A stretch of DNA of 64,000 nucleotides from Coriobacterium glomerans PW2 (GTDB lineage Bacteria; Actinomycetota; Coriobacteriia; Coriobacteriales; Coriobacteriaceae): positions 1-64,000 of the forward strand of contig NC_015389.1 in the NCBI RefSeq assembly GCF_000195315.1. The letters are read 5' to 3'. Made by a program: the position numbers and the translations under genes. Below the pieces are notes generated by a model. It saw only the letters and a list, made by a program, of their open reading frames with translations, did no database searches and was not told where the DNA came from. Each line of letters starts with the position of its first letter. Positions within the stretch are counted from its first letter, which is position 1. Shown here piece by piece: positions 27,724-36,040 of this stretch.

Positions 27724-30700
27724 GGCCGGGTGGGACATCCGCCCCCGCGCCCCGGCTCGGGCGCGCCGATATGCAAGGACCGGACGGCCCGGGCCCGAAG
27801 ATTCGTGATCGCAGAATACCCGCGTCCATCTTGGTCGGGAGGGTTCTCGTCTGCCTTTTGGTCGCGGGTGCCGTGGCGGCGTGCGCCCTCGTCCCGCGCA
27901 ACAGGAATAGCCTGATCGTCTTTGGTTGCACCACGATTATCCCGGTCCGCCTTTTCGTGAGGAGGCTGGAGTCGCTCCTCGGCGTGGGCGCGGGTCCTCT
28001 GCGCCGCAGCATTCGGATCCGGGCGGCGCTGCTCGGCTTCATGGCTTCCTTTATGGTGCTCGGCTTCGTGGTGGAGACCATCACCTTGTTTGGTCCCGAG
28101 ACGATCTACGCGAAGAGATCGGCGCCTACCGCAGAGGCGCTCGAGCACGGGACCGCCGAGCCGGGGCGCGACGGCGGATCGGCGGCGCGCTCGGGGGGCT
28201 CGCCGCGCCCTCGAAGCGGATTCACGCCCGAGGCCGCCAGGTCTGCGGTTCTCGCCGTCGCGCTCGATCTCATGGTGCCTTGCCTGCTCGTCCGTGGTCT
28301 GGCCGCCCGCGATGCGCTCGCGGCGTGCGCGATGCTCGATCGCGACCTGGACCCCGAGGGCCTGCTCGAGAGGACCTCCCGCCGGCCCGGTCTCCGCCGG
28401 AGCCGGGGCGCGCTGCCCTGGCTGCACGTCGCGCATCACCGCGCGCTGGCCCTGGCGCTCACCGGGCGCGCCGCCGAGGCCGCCTCCGAGCTGGATCTGC
28501 TCGAGCGCGCGGCCGCCTCCCGCGCATCGCGCCTCGTGAGAGGCACCGCCGCCGCGCTGGGCTACCACGCCGCCTCGGTCGCGCTGGACGCGCCGCGCGC
28601 CGAGCGGCTCTGGTCGGCGCTGGTCTCCATCCTGCCCGATGACGATGCTCGCCCGGCGACCGCGGTCGCCGCGGCCGTGATGAGGGGCCGATCCGCCCTG
28701 CGCGCGCTTATCGCCGCCGGCGACTGGCCGAGGGTCGCCGCGGAGTTCGCCCGCGCCGCCCGCGCCGACCCGACGCCCCTGGACCGGCTGCTCGCGCTCA
28801 GGGGGCTGGCCGCCGCATCGCAGCGCGCCGGCGACGCCGAGGCCGCCGCGCGGGCGCTGCGCGAGATCGCCGAGGGAGCCGGGGGCCTCTCCGGCCTCGC
28901 CGAGGAGGCGCGATCGGCGCTCGCCGGGCAGCGGCGCTGCTTCGTCGGCGACGGCGACTACCCCGACCCCTCGGCATGCCCCGCGCCCTGCGCGCGACCC
29001 GCATGTGAGGCGGACGCCGAGATCGCGCCCGTCCTCGGCTTCGGCTGCTTCGAACGAGCGCTCGGGTCACGCTCCCTGCGCGGCTGCTCCGCCGCGACGG
29101 ACGCGAGCTCGATCGGCCGCGCGCAGCGCGCTCTGCGCGCGGCGGAGGCTCTCTGCTTCGGAGTGGCCTGCATCGAGTGGAGCGCGGATGCCGTCGTCCT
29201 TCTGGCGGGGCGGCAGGGCCAGGGGTATGCTGGCCCGCCGGCAGCCCCGCTGCTCGCCTGTGTGGCCCTCGCGCTCGCCGCGGCGGTCTGGCTCTCGCGC
29301 GCCTACAGGGGGTGCATGAGAGCGCTGACAAGAGATTGCGACCCAGCGTTGCTTCTCGAGCGGAGCGAGGTGATCGGAGGCGCTCGGCGCGGACAATCGG
29401 GGCCGGGGCCGCTCCTGGCTCTGCGCGCCGCCGCGCTCCATTGGGCCGGTCGCGACCGCGAGGCGGACGTCACGCTGGGCGAGCTGTGCGCGCTGCGCGC
29501 CGTCGCGGCCAGCCCGACGCAGCGGATCCTGGCCGCGTTCTCTCAGCTCCGGGCATCTCTGGACCTCGATGACGCGCCCGCCGCCGCACGGGCCCTCCTC
29601 GCGCTCCGAGAGCTGCTCGCGGCCAACCGCGGCTCCCTTGACGCCCGGCGCGCGGCGACCCTGATGCTCGAGAGCCTCTCTCGCGCCGCGCTCGCCGAGC
29701 GCGCAGGCACCCCGGACGCGCGTCTGGTCCGCGTGCGCTCGGAGCTTTCGGAGTGGGGCCTCAGCCGGTTTGATGAGGTCTCCCTGCGCCGCGCCGAGGC
29801 GCTGCTGCTCGACGAGCTCTCCGGCGGCTTCTGCGAGCGGGCCGCGCCGGACGCGGACGCGGGGGCCCTTCGCGAGGAGGCCCTGCGCGGCTGGCGCTTC
29901 GTGGCCGAGCGCGGCGGCACCACGCCCTGGGCCGCCGAGGCGCGCGCCCGTCTCGCGGCGCCCTGCGCGGCGGCGGCCGGCCTGTCGCCCTACCGCCGCC
30001 CGCTCCTGCTGGAGGTCGAGCTCGAGGCCCGGTCGCCGCGCCGCGCCGCGCCCGGTCGCTCGCCGCGTTCCCGCCGCCGGCGCGCGCGCAGGATCGGCTG
30101 CTCGGTCTGCCTGGTTGTCTTGACGATGCTGCTCGTGCCCATGGTGGGCACCCCGATCATGGCATCCGTCGATGCCACGGATCTGCTCATACCGACCGGG
30201 ATCGGCATCACGCGGGGCGACCGCGGGCGGCAGCAGACCGACCAGGGTCACGAGCGCACCTACGCCACCCCCTCGGAGGCCCTGCGCGCCACCGGGCTGC
30301 TCTGCGAGGCGAGCTTCGTCTCCGATCCGCTGCTGGTGCGCGAGAACGACTCGCAGGCATCCGTCCTCTACTTCATCTCCCCGGATCGCGAAGGGAAGAC
30401 GCTCGTCTTCGCCGTCGCCCGCATGCGGCGACGGGACGGTCGCTACGCGGCTCCGACCGAGGCGCCCTCGTTCAGCTGCGTCGACACGGCCATGGACAAG
30501 AGGTACCGCTTCCCGACCCCGGAGGCGAAGGCCGGCTACGACATCGAGAAATCCTTCATCGACAACGATCCGGACCCCGCCTGCGGGCTGCAGTGGTTCG
30601 GAGCCTCGAAGGACCCGCGCGTCGGGGAGATGACCGTCCTCGGAAGGCGCCCCGACGGCGTGGTGAGCTGCACCTACAAGAAGGCCACCTACTACTGCTG

Positions 30701-30851
30701 GTACTATGACGACCTCGACGTCATCGGCGCGCTGAAAGCGAGGTCGGACTTCCATTTCGACCGATTCGCCGTCCGGCGGATCATGAAGGACCTGGACATC
30801 ACGTTTCCCGGCGGCGACGGAGCCACGCGAGGCGAGGGGGGCTCGTCATGA
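27720..30851 (+). CDS. A-B fusion protein, copy A3-B, with extra N-terminal membrane region
   Basis: This is the largest copy, 1043 residues from a GTG at 27720 (GGAGG seven bases upstream; GTGA overlap with the A relic). An alternative ATG is at 27771. The first 200 residues hold about four membrane segments not found in A1 (VLVCLLVAGAVAACALV, LIVFGCTTIIPVRLFV, AALLGFMASFMVLGFVV, and VLAVALDLMVPCLLV). Then come MLDRDLDPEGLLERTS, LPWLHVAHHRALALALTG, a second hairpin, LTRDCDPALLLERSEV, and the end YRRPLLLEVE. The B part starts with RRRRARRIGCSVCLVVL, SVDATDLLIPTGIGITRG, and includes LLVRENDSQASVLYF and YYCWYYDDLDVIGALK. The stop overlaps the A4 start (ATGA). Function unknown. Confidence 0.75.
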   Translation: MRPGGTSAPAPRLGRADMQGPDGPGPKIRDRRIPASILVGRVLVCLLVAGAVAACALVPRNRNSLIVFGCTTIIPVRLFVRRLESLLGVGAGPLRRSIRIRAALLGFMASFMVLGFVVETITLFGPETIYAKRSAPTAEALEHGTAEPGRDGGSAARSGGSPRPRSGFTPEAARSAVLAVALDLMVPCLLVRGLAARDALAACAMLDRDLDPEGLLERTSRRPGLRRSRGALPWLHVAHHRALALALTGRAAEAASELDLLERAAASRASRLVRGTAAALGYHAASVALDAPRAERLWSALVSILPDDDARPATAVAAAVMRGRSALRALIAAGDWPRVAAEFARAARADPTPLDRLLALRGLAAASQRAGDAEAAARALREIAEGAGGLSGLAEEARSALAGQRRCFVGDGDYPDPSACPAPCARPACEADAEIAPVLGFGCFERALGSRSLRGCSAATDASSIGRAQRALRAAEALCFGVACIEWSADAVVLLAGRQGQGYAGPPAAPLLACVALALAAAVWLSRAYRGCMRALTRDCDPALLLERSEVIGGARRGQSGPGPLLALRAAALHWAGRDREADVTLGELCALRAVAASPTQRILAAFSQLRASLDLDDAPAAARALLALRELLAANRGSLDARRAATLMLESLSRAALAERAGTPDARLVRVRSELSEWGLSRFDEVSLRRAEALLLDELSGGFCERAAPDADAGALREEALRGWRFVAERGGTTPWAAEARARLAAPCAAAAGLSPYRRPLLLEVELEARSPRRAAPGRSPRSRRRRARRIGCSVCLVVLTMLLVPMVGTPIMASVDATDLLIPTGIGITRGDRGRQQTDQGHERTYATPSEALRATGLLCEASFVSDPLLVRENDSQASVLYFISPDREGKTLVFAVARMRRRDGRYAAPTEAPSFSCVDTAMDKRYRFPTPEAKAGYDIEKSFIDNDPDPACGLQWFGASKDPRVGEMTVLGRRPDGVVSCTYKKATYYCWYYDDLDVIGALKARSDFHFDRFAVRRIMKDLDITFPGGDGATRGEGGSS

Positions 30852-32798
30852 TCACACGAAGGTTCCGCGCGATCCTCGCGCTCGAGTGGGCGCTGAGGGC
30901 CTTCTCGCTCGTCTCGCTCATCCTGGTGGCGGCGTCTCCGGCCGGATTCGCGATCGAGCGACTCGCCTTCGCGATCGAGCTGGCCGTCCTCATGCAGATG
31001 ATCGGCCTCATCCTCGTCATGGGCCCGGCCGCCCGCGCGGCGATGGCCGCCTGCGCGATGCTCGATCGCGATCTGGACCCCGACAGGCTGCTGGCCGAGA
31101 CCGCCGGTCGGCCGCGCGCGGCCCTGTGCTGCTGCGCGCTGCCCTGGCTGCACGTGGCGCACCGCCGCGCGCTGGCCCTGGCGCTCACCGGCCGCGCCTC
31201 CGAGGCCGCCGCCGAGCTCGATCTGCTCGAGCGGGCCGCGGCCCGCTCGCTGCTGCGCCAGACCAGGGCGACCGCCGCCGCGCTGGGCTACCACGCCGCC
31301 TCGGTCGCGCTGGACGCGCCGCGCGCCGAGCGGCTCTGGTCGGCGCTGGCGGCCGCCGCGCCAGGCCCGCGCGAGCCGGCGCCCGCGCGGGCCTGCGTCG
31401 GATCGGTCCTGCGGGGTCGCTCGCGGCTCCGAGAGCTGGTCGCCGCCGGCGACTGGGCTCGGCTGGCGGCGCTCTACCGCCGCGCCGCGGACACCGACCG
31501 CACCGCGCTGGGACGGCTGCTCGCGCTCAGGGGTCTGGCCGCCGCATCGGAGCGCGCCGGCGACGCCGAGGGCGCCGCGCGGGCGGAGCGCGCGATCGCC
31601 GAGGGGGCAGGGGGGCCTCTCCGGCCTCGCCGGGCAGGCCCGATCGGCGCTCGCCGGGCAGCGGCGCTGCTTCGCGGGCGACGGCGACTACCCCGTCCGA
31701 GTGCCGATCTCGCCGGCGCTCGCCGCGCCGCGCCCCGATCCCGTCGCCGCCACCTCGCTCGCCCTCGGCGTGGGACCGGAGAGCCTCTCGGCCTCCCTGG
31801 CCCGCCTCGCCGGCAGGATCGGCTTCCGCGCGACGGGCGCCTCCTCCCTCGGGCGCGCGTTCGACGCCTTCACGGCCCGCGCGACGGCGGCTTTTCTCGC
31901 GGAGTTCTGCGTCCTGGCGGCCACCGTCCTGGTCATCCCCCTCGTTCCGCCGAGCGCCGTGATCGATCTCTCGTTCTGGATCTGGTCCGTCATCTTCCTC
32001 TCGATGGCGCTCAACCTCGTCCGCCTGTCCATCTCGTTGCGCCGCGTCCAGGCGGCGATGACGCGCTCCTGCGATCCGGCCGCGCTGCTCGAGGCGACCG
32101 CCGGGCTCACCGCCGCCGACTGGCGGAGATTCCAATCGCCGGGGATCCAGGGCCTCAGGGCGCTCGCGCTCGCCTGGGAGGGCGGGCGCGCCGAGGCGGA
32201 GCGGGAGCTCGCCGACATCCGGGACCTGCGCGCGGCCCTGTGCGCGACGAGGCTGCGGCTGGCGTGCGCGGCCTCGGAGATCGCCCCGGCCGAGGCCCTC
32301 GGCGACGCGCGCTCCCTGCGCATGGCGATCGAGTCGACCCGGGCGCTGCTGGGAGCCCGCCGCGCGCCGCGGGGGTGGCGGCGCGGCGCGACCCTGACGC
32401 TCGAGAGCCTCGCCCGCGCCGCGCGCGCCGAGCGCGCCGGCACCCCCGCGGCGCGCCTGGCCTGGGTGCGCTCGGAGCTGTCGGCCGGGGGCCTCGGCCC
32501 GTCTCGGGAGGTCTCCCTGCGCCGCGCCGAGGCGCTGCTGCTCGACGAGCTCTCCGGCGGCTTCTGCGAGCGGGCCGCGCCGGACGCGGACGCGGGGGCC
32601 CTTCGCGAGGAGGCCCTGCGCGGCTGGCGCTTCGTGGCCGAGCGCGGCGGCACCACGCCCTGGGCCGCCGAGGCGCGCGCCCGTCTCGCGGCGCCCTGCG
32701 CGGCGGCGGCCGGCCTGTCGCCCTACCGCCGCCCGCTCCTGCTGGAGGTCGGGCTGTGAGGCCGGGTCGGACCCCCCGCCCCGGGACCCTGCGGTGAC
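30843..32798 (+). repeat. long direct repeat, copy 2 (A4 block)
   Basis: This is the second copy of the 1.95 kb direct repeat at 19345. Identity ends at GCGGTGACAT; the following base context is different (an AT-richer gene here, a divergent spacer in copy 1), which marks a duplication or conversion boundary. Confidence 0.85.
30848..32759 (+). pseudogene. A-family protein, copy A4 (G-tract frameshift)
   Basis: A4 is nearly identical to A1 and starts inside the stop of A3-B. A G6 run at 31610-31615, where A1 has G5 (20112-20116), shifts the frame after about 255 codons. The second part then reads in frame from about 31620 to the normal end LLLEVGL, and at 32371-32375 it has the G5 that A1 lacks. 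So A1 is intact where A4 is broken and the reverse; a recombinant would give a full 636-residue protein. The substitution GCTG to GGAG just before the G run (AARAERAIAEG instead of AARALRAIAEG) is another local difference. Confidence 0.7.
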
Positions 32799-32839
32799 AT
32801 TACAAGGAATTCACTCATTCTGGAGGTGGAGTGTTCGTG

Positions 32840-33181
32840 ATGAGTCGCGAGAAAAAAGGGAGCAAATCCGTCGATACTGGATTCCCTGTCAATCTCGGCT
32901 TAAAACTGCCATGGGGTTGGTTGTTTGGTGTTTCACCGAGTATCGCCTATCCGAAGGACGGCAGCTACCTTTCCGTAATACTCGATAACCTTGGAGGCGC
33001 GGAGATCGGCACCGGTCTATCCGAGTTGATTGGCTCAGCGCTCACAGCAGGTGCTTCTGATCTGGACCAGCTTGCGATGAAACTACAGTCAATGGGTTTG
33101 CCAGAGCCTTTAGACACTCTCTCTGGCTGCAAGGATCTTGTGCAGAAGTATTTCGCGCAGCTTCAGGTGTGCGCTTCATGA
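32840..33181 (+). CDS. hypothetical 113-residue protein inserted between A4 and B
   Basis: The product starts MSREKKGSKSVDTGFPVNLG, has a GVSPSIAYPKDGSYLSVIL strand-like part and an amphipathic helical end (ASDLDQLAMKLQSMGLP, KDLVQKYFAQLQVC). I do not recognise it. GGAGGTGGAG lies before the ATG at 32840; a GTG at 32831 is closer to the site and less likely. The gene is richer in A and T than the A and B genes around it. Its stop overlaps the B start (ATGA), so it is co-translated with the stand-alone B. Position suggests a recent insertion at the end of the A4 repeat. Confidence 0.55.
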   Translation: MSREKKGSKSVDTGFPVNLGLKLPWGWLFGVSPSIAYPKDGSYLSVILDNLGGAEIGTGLSELIGSALTAGASDLDQLAMKLQSMGLPEPLDTLSGCKDLVQKYFAQLQVCAS

Positions 33182-34014
33182 ACGCGCGGATTCACCTCCT
33201 TCATGTTGGTGCCGCGCCCGGTCGCCCGCGCCGCCCCGGTCGCCGGCGCGCGCGCAGGATCGGCTGCTCGGTCTGCCTGGTGGTCTTGGCGCTGCTTGCG
33301 GCTTTGGCGGTCTACTTGACCGTGAAGCCCATCGATGCCACGGATCTTCCCATGTCGATCGGGATCGGCATCACGCGGGACGACCGCGGGCGGCAGCAGC
33401 CCGACCCGGAGCGCGAGCGCACCTACGCCACCCCCTCGGATGCCCTGCGCGCCTCCGATCTGCTTTGCGAGGCGAGCTTCGTCTCCGAGCCGCTGCTGGT
33501 GCGCGAGAACGACTCGCAGGCATCCATCCTCTACTTCTGCTCTCCGGATCGCGAAGGGAAGATGCTCGTCTTCGCCGTCACCCGCATGCGGCGACGGGAC
33601 GGTCGCTACGCGGCCCCGACCGAGGCGCGCTTGTTCAGCTGCGTCGACACGACCATGGAGAAGAAGTACCGCTACCCGACCCCGGAGGCGAAGGCCGGCT
33701 ACGACATCGAGGAGTCGTTTTTCGACAACTGTCCGGATCCCGCCTGCGGGCTGCAGTGGTTCGGAGCCTCGAAGGACCCGCGCGTCGGGGAGATGACGAT
33801 ACTGGGCAAGCGCCCCGACGGCGTGGTGAGCTACACCTACAAGAAGGTCACCTACTACTGCTGGTACTACGACGACCTCGACGTCATCGGCGCGCTGAAA
33901 GCGAGGTCGGACTTCGATTTCGGGGGCTTCACCATCCGCGAGATCATGGATGACCTGGACATCACGTTTCCCGGCGGGGACGGGGCCTCGCGAGGAGAGG
34001 GGGGCTCGTCATGA
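33178..34014 (+). CDS. stand-alone B-family membrane-anchored protein
   Basis: The 278-residue product (MNARIHLLHVGAAPGRPRRP) has a basic stretch, one membrane segment (CSVCLVVLALLAALAVYLTV, about 33-52) and an external domain. The B landmarks are DATDLPMSIGIGITRDD, YATPSDALRASDLLCEASFV, LLVRENDSQASILYF, TPEAKAGYDIE, GLQWFGASKDPRVGEMTIL and YYCWYYDDLDVIGALK. Several cysteines in the ectodomain could form disulfides. It is the same domain that is fused to A in A2-B and A3-B, and shares long DNA identity with the A3-B end. Its stop overlaps the start of A5 (ATGA). Function unknown; an external sensor or binding domain is a guess. Confidence 0.72.
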   Translation: MNARIHLLHVGAAPGRPRRPGRRRARRIGCSVCLVVLALLAALAVYLTVKPIDATDLPMSIGIGITRDDRGRQQPDPERERTYATPSDALRASDLLCEASFVSEPLLVRENDSQASILYFCSPDREGKMLVFAVTRMRRRDGRYAAPTEARLFSCVDTTMEKKYRYPTPEAKAGYDIEESFFDNCPDPACGLQWFGASKDPRVGEMTILGKRPDGVVSYTYKKVTYYCWYYDDLDVIGALKARSDFDFGGFTIREIMDDLDITFPGGDGASRGEGGSS

Positions 34015-34290
34015 TCACGCGAAGGTTCCGCGCGGTCCTCGCGCTCGAGTGGGCGCTGAGGGCCTTCTCGCTCGTCTCGCTCATCCTGGCGGCGGCGTCT
34101 CCGGCCGGATTCGCGATCGAGCGGCTCGCCTTCGCGATCGAGCTGGCCGTCCTCATGCAGATGATCGGCCTCATCCTCGTCATGGGCCCGGCCGCCCGCG
34201 CGGCGATGGCCGCCTGCGCGATGCTCGATCGCGATCTGGACCCCGACAGGCTGCTGGGCGCGGCCGCCGGTCGGCCGCGCTCGGCCCTGT
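34011..34290 (+). pseudogene. A-family copy A5, truncated
   Basis: The first 93 codons match A1/A4 closely (MITRRFRAVLALEWALRAFS, membrane hairpin, MLDRDLDPDRLL). The match ends abruptly after CGGCCCTGT at 34290, where DUF4176 sequence begins in another frame. The A frame runs on to a stop at 34379. Confidence 0.75.
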
Positions 34291-34510
34291 CATGCACGGC
34301 GACGCGGATACACGTGTCATGCGCGACTACGGGGCGCTGCCATATCCACAGGGATGGGCCGGCCGGGATTCGGTCATGATGTTCGATCGGGACGATATCG
34401 AACAGCTTCTGTACGTGGGGCATCTCGGCTTGGACGCCGAGCGGTTCCTGGGGGACATGGCAGAGCACGAGGAGGAACTTGCGAAAATGAAGGAGAGCTT
34501 CGCCGCCGGC
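34291..34510 (+). pseudogene. DUF4176 relic joined to A5
   Basis: The frame VMRDYGALPYPQGWAGRDSV, then MFDRDDIEQLLYVGHLGLDAE and MAEHEEELAKMKES, matches the C-terminal half of DUF4176 copy 2 (DYVSLRYPGGWAGPDS). The N-terminal WLPIGSVV half is missing. The junction with A5 is another deletion fusion. Confidence 0.7.
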
Positions 34511-34512
34511 GC

Positions 34513-35045
34513 AGACGGAGCACGCGGACTGGATCGACTCGGTGCTGAGGGAGTGGTCGCGCCTGGAGACGCCCAAGCAGGTCGAGTACCTGGCCCGCTG
34601 TCTCGAGACAGCTTGCGCGAGCCGCGAGCCGCCCGCGAGCGCGGCGCTGCTCGGGAGGCGCGCGCCTCGCTCGCCGAAGACGATCGAGGGATATGACCGC
34701 TCGACCGTCTTCCGATCGCCGGACCTCGAGGGCGAGGATCTGCTCGGCCGCGCCGAGATGCTCGTCGCGGCCGAGTCCGGCTTCTTGCCGCTCGACGCCG
34801 ACGGCGCGCGGCTCCTGTTCCGGGTGATCGCCGACTCCTGCGAGAGGCATCTCGGTGATCAACGCGTCGAACCTGGAGTTCTCGAGGTGGGGTGCCGTCT
34901 TCAGCGACGATCAGATGGTCGCGGCGGTGATCGATGGACGCGTTCGCCACGGCAGGCTGATCCGATTTCACGGGGAGTCTCACCGCGTGCGAGGCACCCA
35001 CATGCGAGAGGAGCGGGTGCTCAGAAAAGGTGATCACATCCGGTG
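34513..35045 (+). pseudogene. istB: IS21-family IstB helper ATPase relic
   Basis: The first part reads VEYLARCLETACASREPP, then SPKTIEGYDRSTVFRSPDLEG, matching the IstB N-terminal region. The Walker A region expected next is absent. Reading resumes with GFLPLDADGARLLFRVIADSCER, a hallmark of IstB. A frame change near 34855 is needed to continue with ASNLEFSRWGAVFSDDQMV and GRLIRFHGESHRVRG. So the gene has an internal deletion of the ATP-binding core and a frameshift. The transposase gene istA is not present. The end of the gene runs into the IS end at 35017. Confidence 0.8.
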
Positions 35046-35099
35046 ACCAAAGTGCTCAGAAACCGATGCTCTTTTTGCTCGGAGACTGTTGACTAAATA
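35017..35099 (+). mobile_element. IS21-like right end, copy 1
   Basis: The 83-base sequence is repeated at 36982-37064 in the same orientation with about six mismatches. It contains two GTGCTCAGAAA-type repeats and a related TTGCTCGGAGA, like the multiple terminal repeats of IS21 elements. It directly follows the istB relic, as an IS21 right end should. Confidence 0.7.
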
Positions 35100-35126
35100 A
35101 ACGACATCGGACTCGAGGAGGCGTGG

Positions 35127-35225
35127 ATGGCAGCCGACTACTACGACTGCGCACTTGACGAGCTGGCCGGACGGCCATGGCCCCCGAACGTCGACAACCC
35201 TCGGAAAACAACCGTGGACCAATGA
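35127..35225 (+). CDS. 32-residue frame with good ribosome-binding site
   Basis: MAADYYDCALDELAGRPWPP and 12 more residues follow GAGGAGG with five bases of spacing. No family is recognised; it may be the start of a deleted gene. The remaining sequence up to 35300 shows no gene. Confidence 0.25.
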   Translation: MAADYYDCALDELAGRPWPPNVDNPRKTTVDQ

Positions 35226-35301
35226 GCGAAGAGCGTTGCGCGATCGACCTTACTTGAGCGCACATCAGAAACCACAACTTTTATACCGATCGGTGTGGTG
35301 C

Positions 35302-35364
35302 ATGGGAATACGAGCGGCTCGCATCGATAACCGTCTGTTGCACGGTATCGATGCGACGCGATGA
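35302..35364 (+). pseudogene. N-terminal relic of a mannose-family PTS IIB gene
   Basis: The 20-codon frame reads MGIRAARIDNRLLHGIDATR and stops. Mannose/sorbose-family IIB proteins start with the pattern ARIDDRLIHGQVAT around the phosphorylated histidine; the intact IIB gene here at 55682 starts FLRIDDRMIHGQTCT. The match is short but covers the catalytic signature. The rest of the gene is gone. From here to 35460 no gene is visible and base composition turns AT-rich. Confidence 0.4.
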
Positions 35365-35461
35365 TAGAGTTCTTCTGTAGGTTTTAGAGTACGCAATATC
35401 AACTGTTCTGTTTCAAGACAGGTTTATCGCGAATATAATCTCTAAGTTTCATAAACCCTCC

Positions 35462-35938
35462 TTAGAAGTTAAATACCTTATCCCAATTAAAATTGCCCGA
35501 TGCTTCCGTGCTTTTTGGCCACTCGCTGCACCATGCAGGAACGCCAGGAGTTTCAACTCTATCAAAGCTTGGTGTATAAGGCTTTATATCGAGGATAGGC
35601 GTACCATCATTTGCGTCAATAAAAGCAACTCGGATAATCCCTAAGTCAAAATCAATGTTAATGATTTCCGAAGCTGTCAAAGCGATGGGATTAGGACGGG
35701 CGGGCGACCTTGTGGCGAAAGCTCCCATTACCTTTGGCGCACCTTTATAAGGCTGTTCACTCTGTAACGTGTTTCTGTCAGTTTCATTATCGCAATCACT
35801 GAACCACCATATTACATTGATATGGCTAAATCCATCTAATGCCGCCATTGCTGAAATATACTCTGACTTTAATTGAATAAATGCTCCGCCTTCATCACTC
35901 TTTACCTCTCCAATGGGGTTTAACTTCAAATAACTCAT
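35462..35938 (-). CDS. trmO: TsaA/TrmO-family tRNA A37 N6-methyltransferase
   Basis: The 158-residue product has the TsaA-like fold of TrmO, which uses S-adenosylmethionine to methylate the N6 of t6A37 in some tRNAs. Visible features are the N-terminal NPIGEVKSDEG strand, DGFSHINVIWWFS, the conserved ATRSPARPNPIALTASEI and the C-terminal DIKPYTPSFD. Length is that of single-domain members (the E. coli protein has an extra C-terminal domain). The ATG follows AGGAGG. The gene is much more AT-rich than the chromosome, and sits downstream of a MerR gene in the same direction with a MerR-type promoter between them, so it may be a MerR-controlled acquired pair. Confidence 0.85.
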   Translation of the reverse strand: MSYLKLNPIGEVKSDEGGAFIQLKSEYISAMAALDGFSHINVIWWFSDCDNETDRNTLQSEQPYKGAPKVMGAFATRSPARPNPIALTASEIINIDFDLGIIRVAFIDANDGTPILDIKPYTPSFDRVETPGVPAWCSEWPKSTEASGNFNWDKVFNF

Positions 35939-35977
35939 GTTGTACCTCCTGTTTTTTATTGGTAAAACCAGCGTAAT

Positions 35978-36000
35978 ACCTCACATCGTGTGAGGTGCAA
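35978..36000 (-). promoter_or_regulatory. MerR-type promoter/operator before trmO
   Basis: ACCTCACATCGTGTGAGGT at 35978-35996 is a near-perfect inverted repeat with 8-base arms. On the coding (minus) strand TTGCAC (35995-36000) is a good -35 box, and a -10-like TACGCT lies 19 bases further, the long spacer typical of MerR-activated promoters, with the dyad inside the spacer. Confidence 0.6.
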
Positions 36001-36040
36001 GAGGGAAATGAGTATATTTTGAAATTTTTACAGGGCACAT

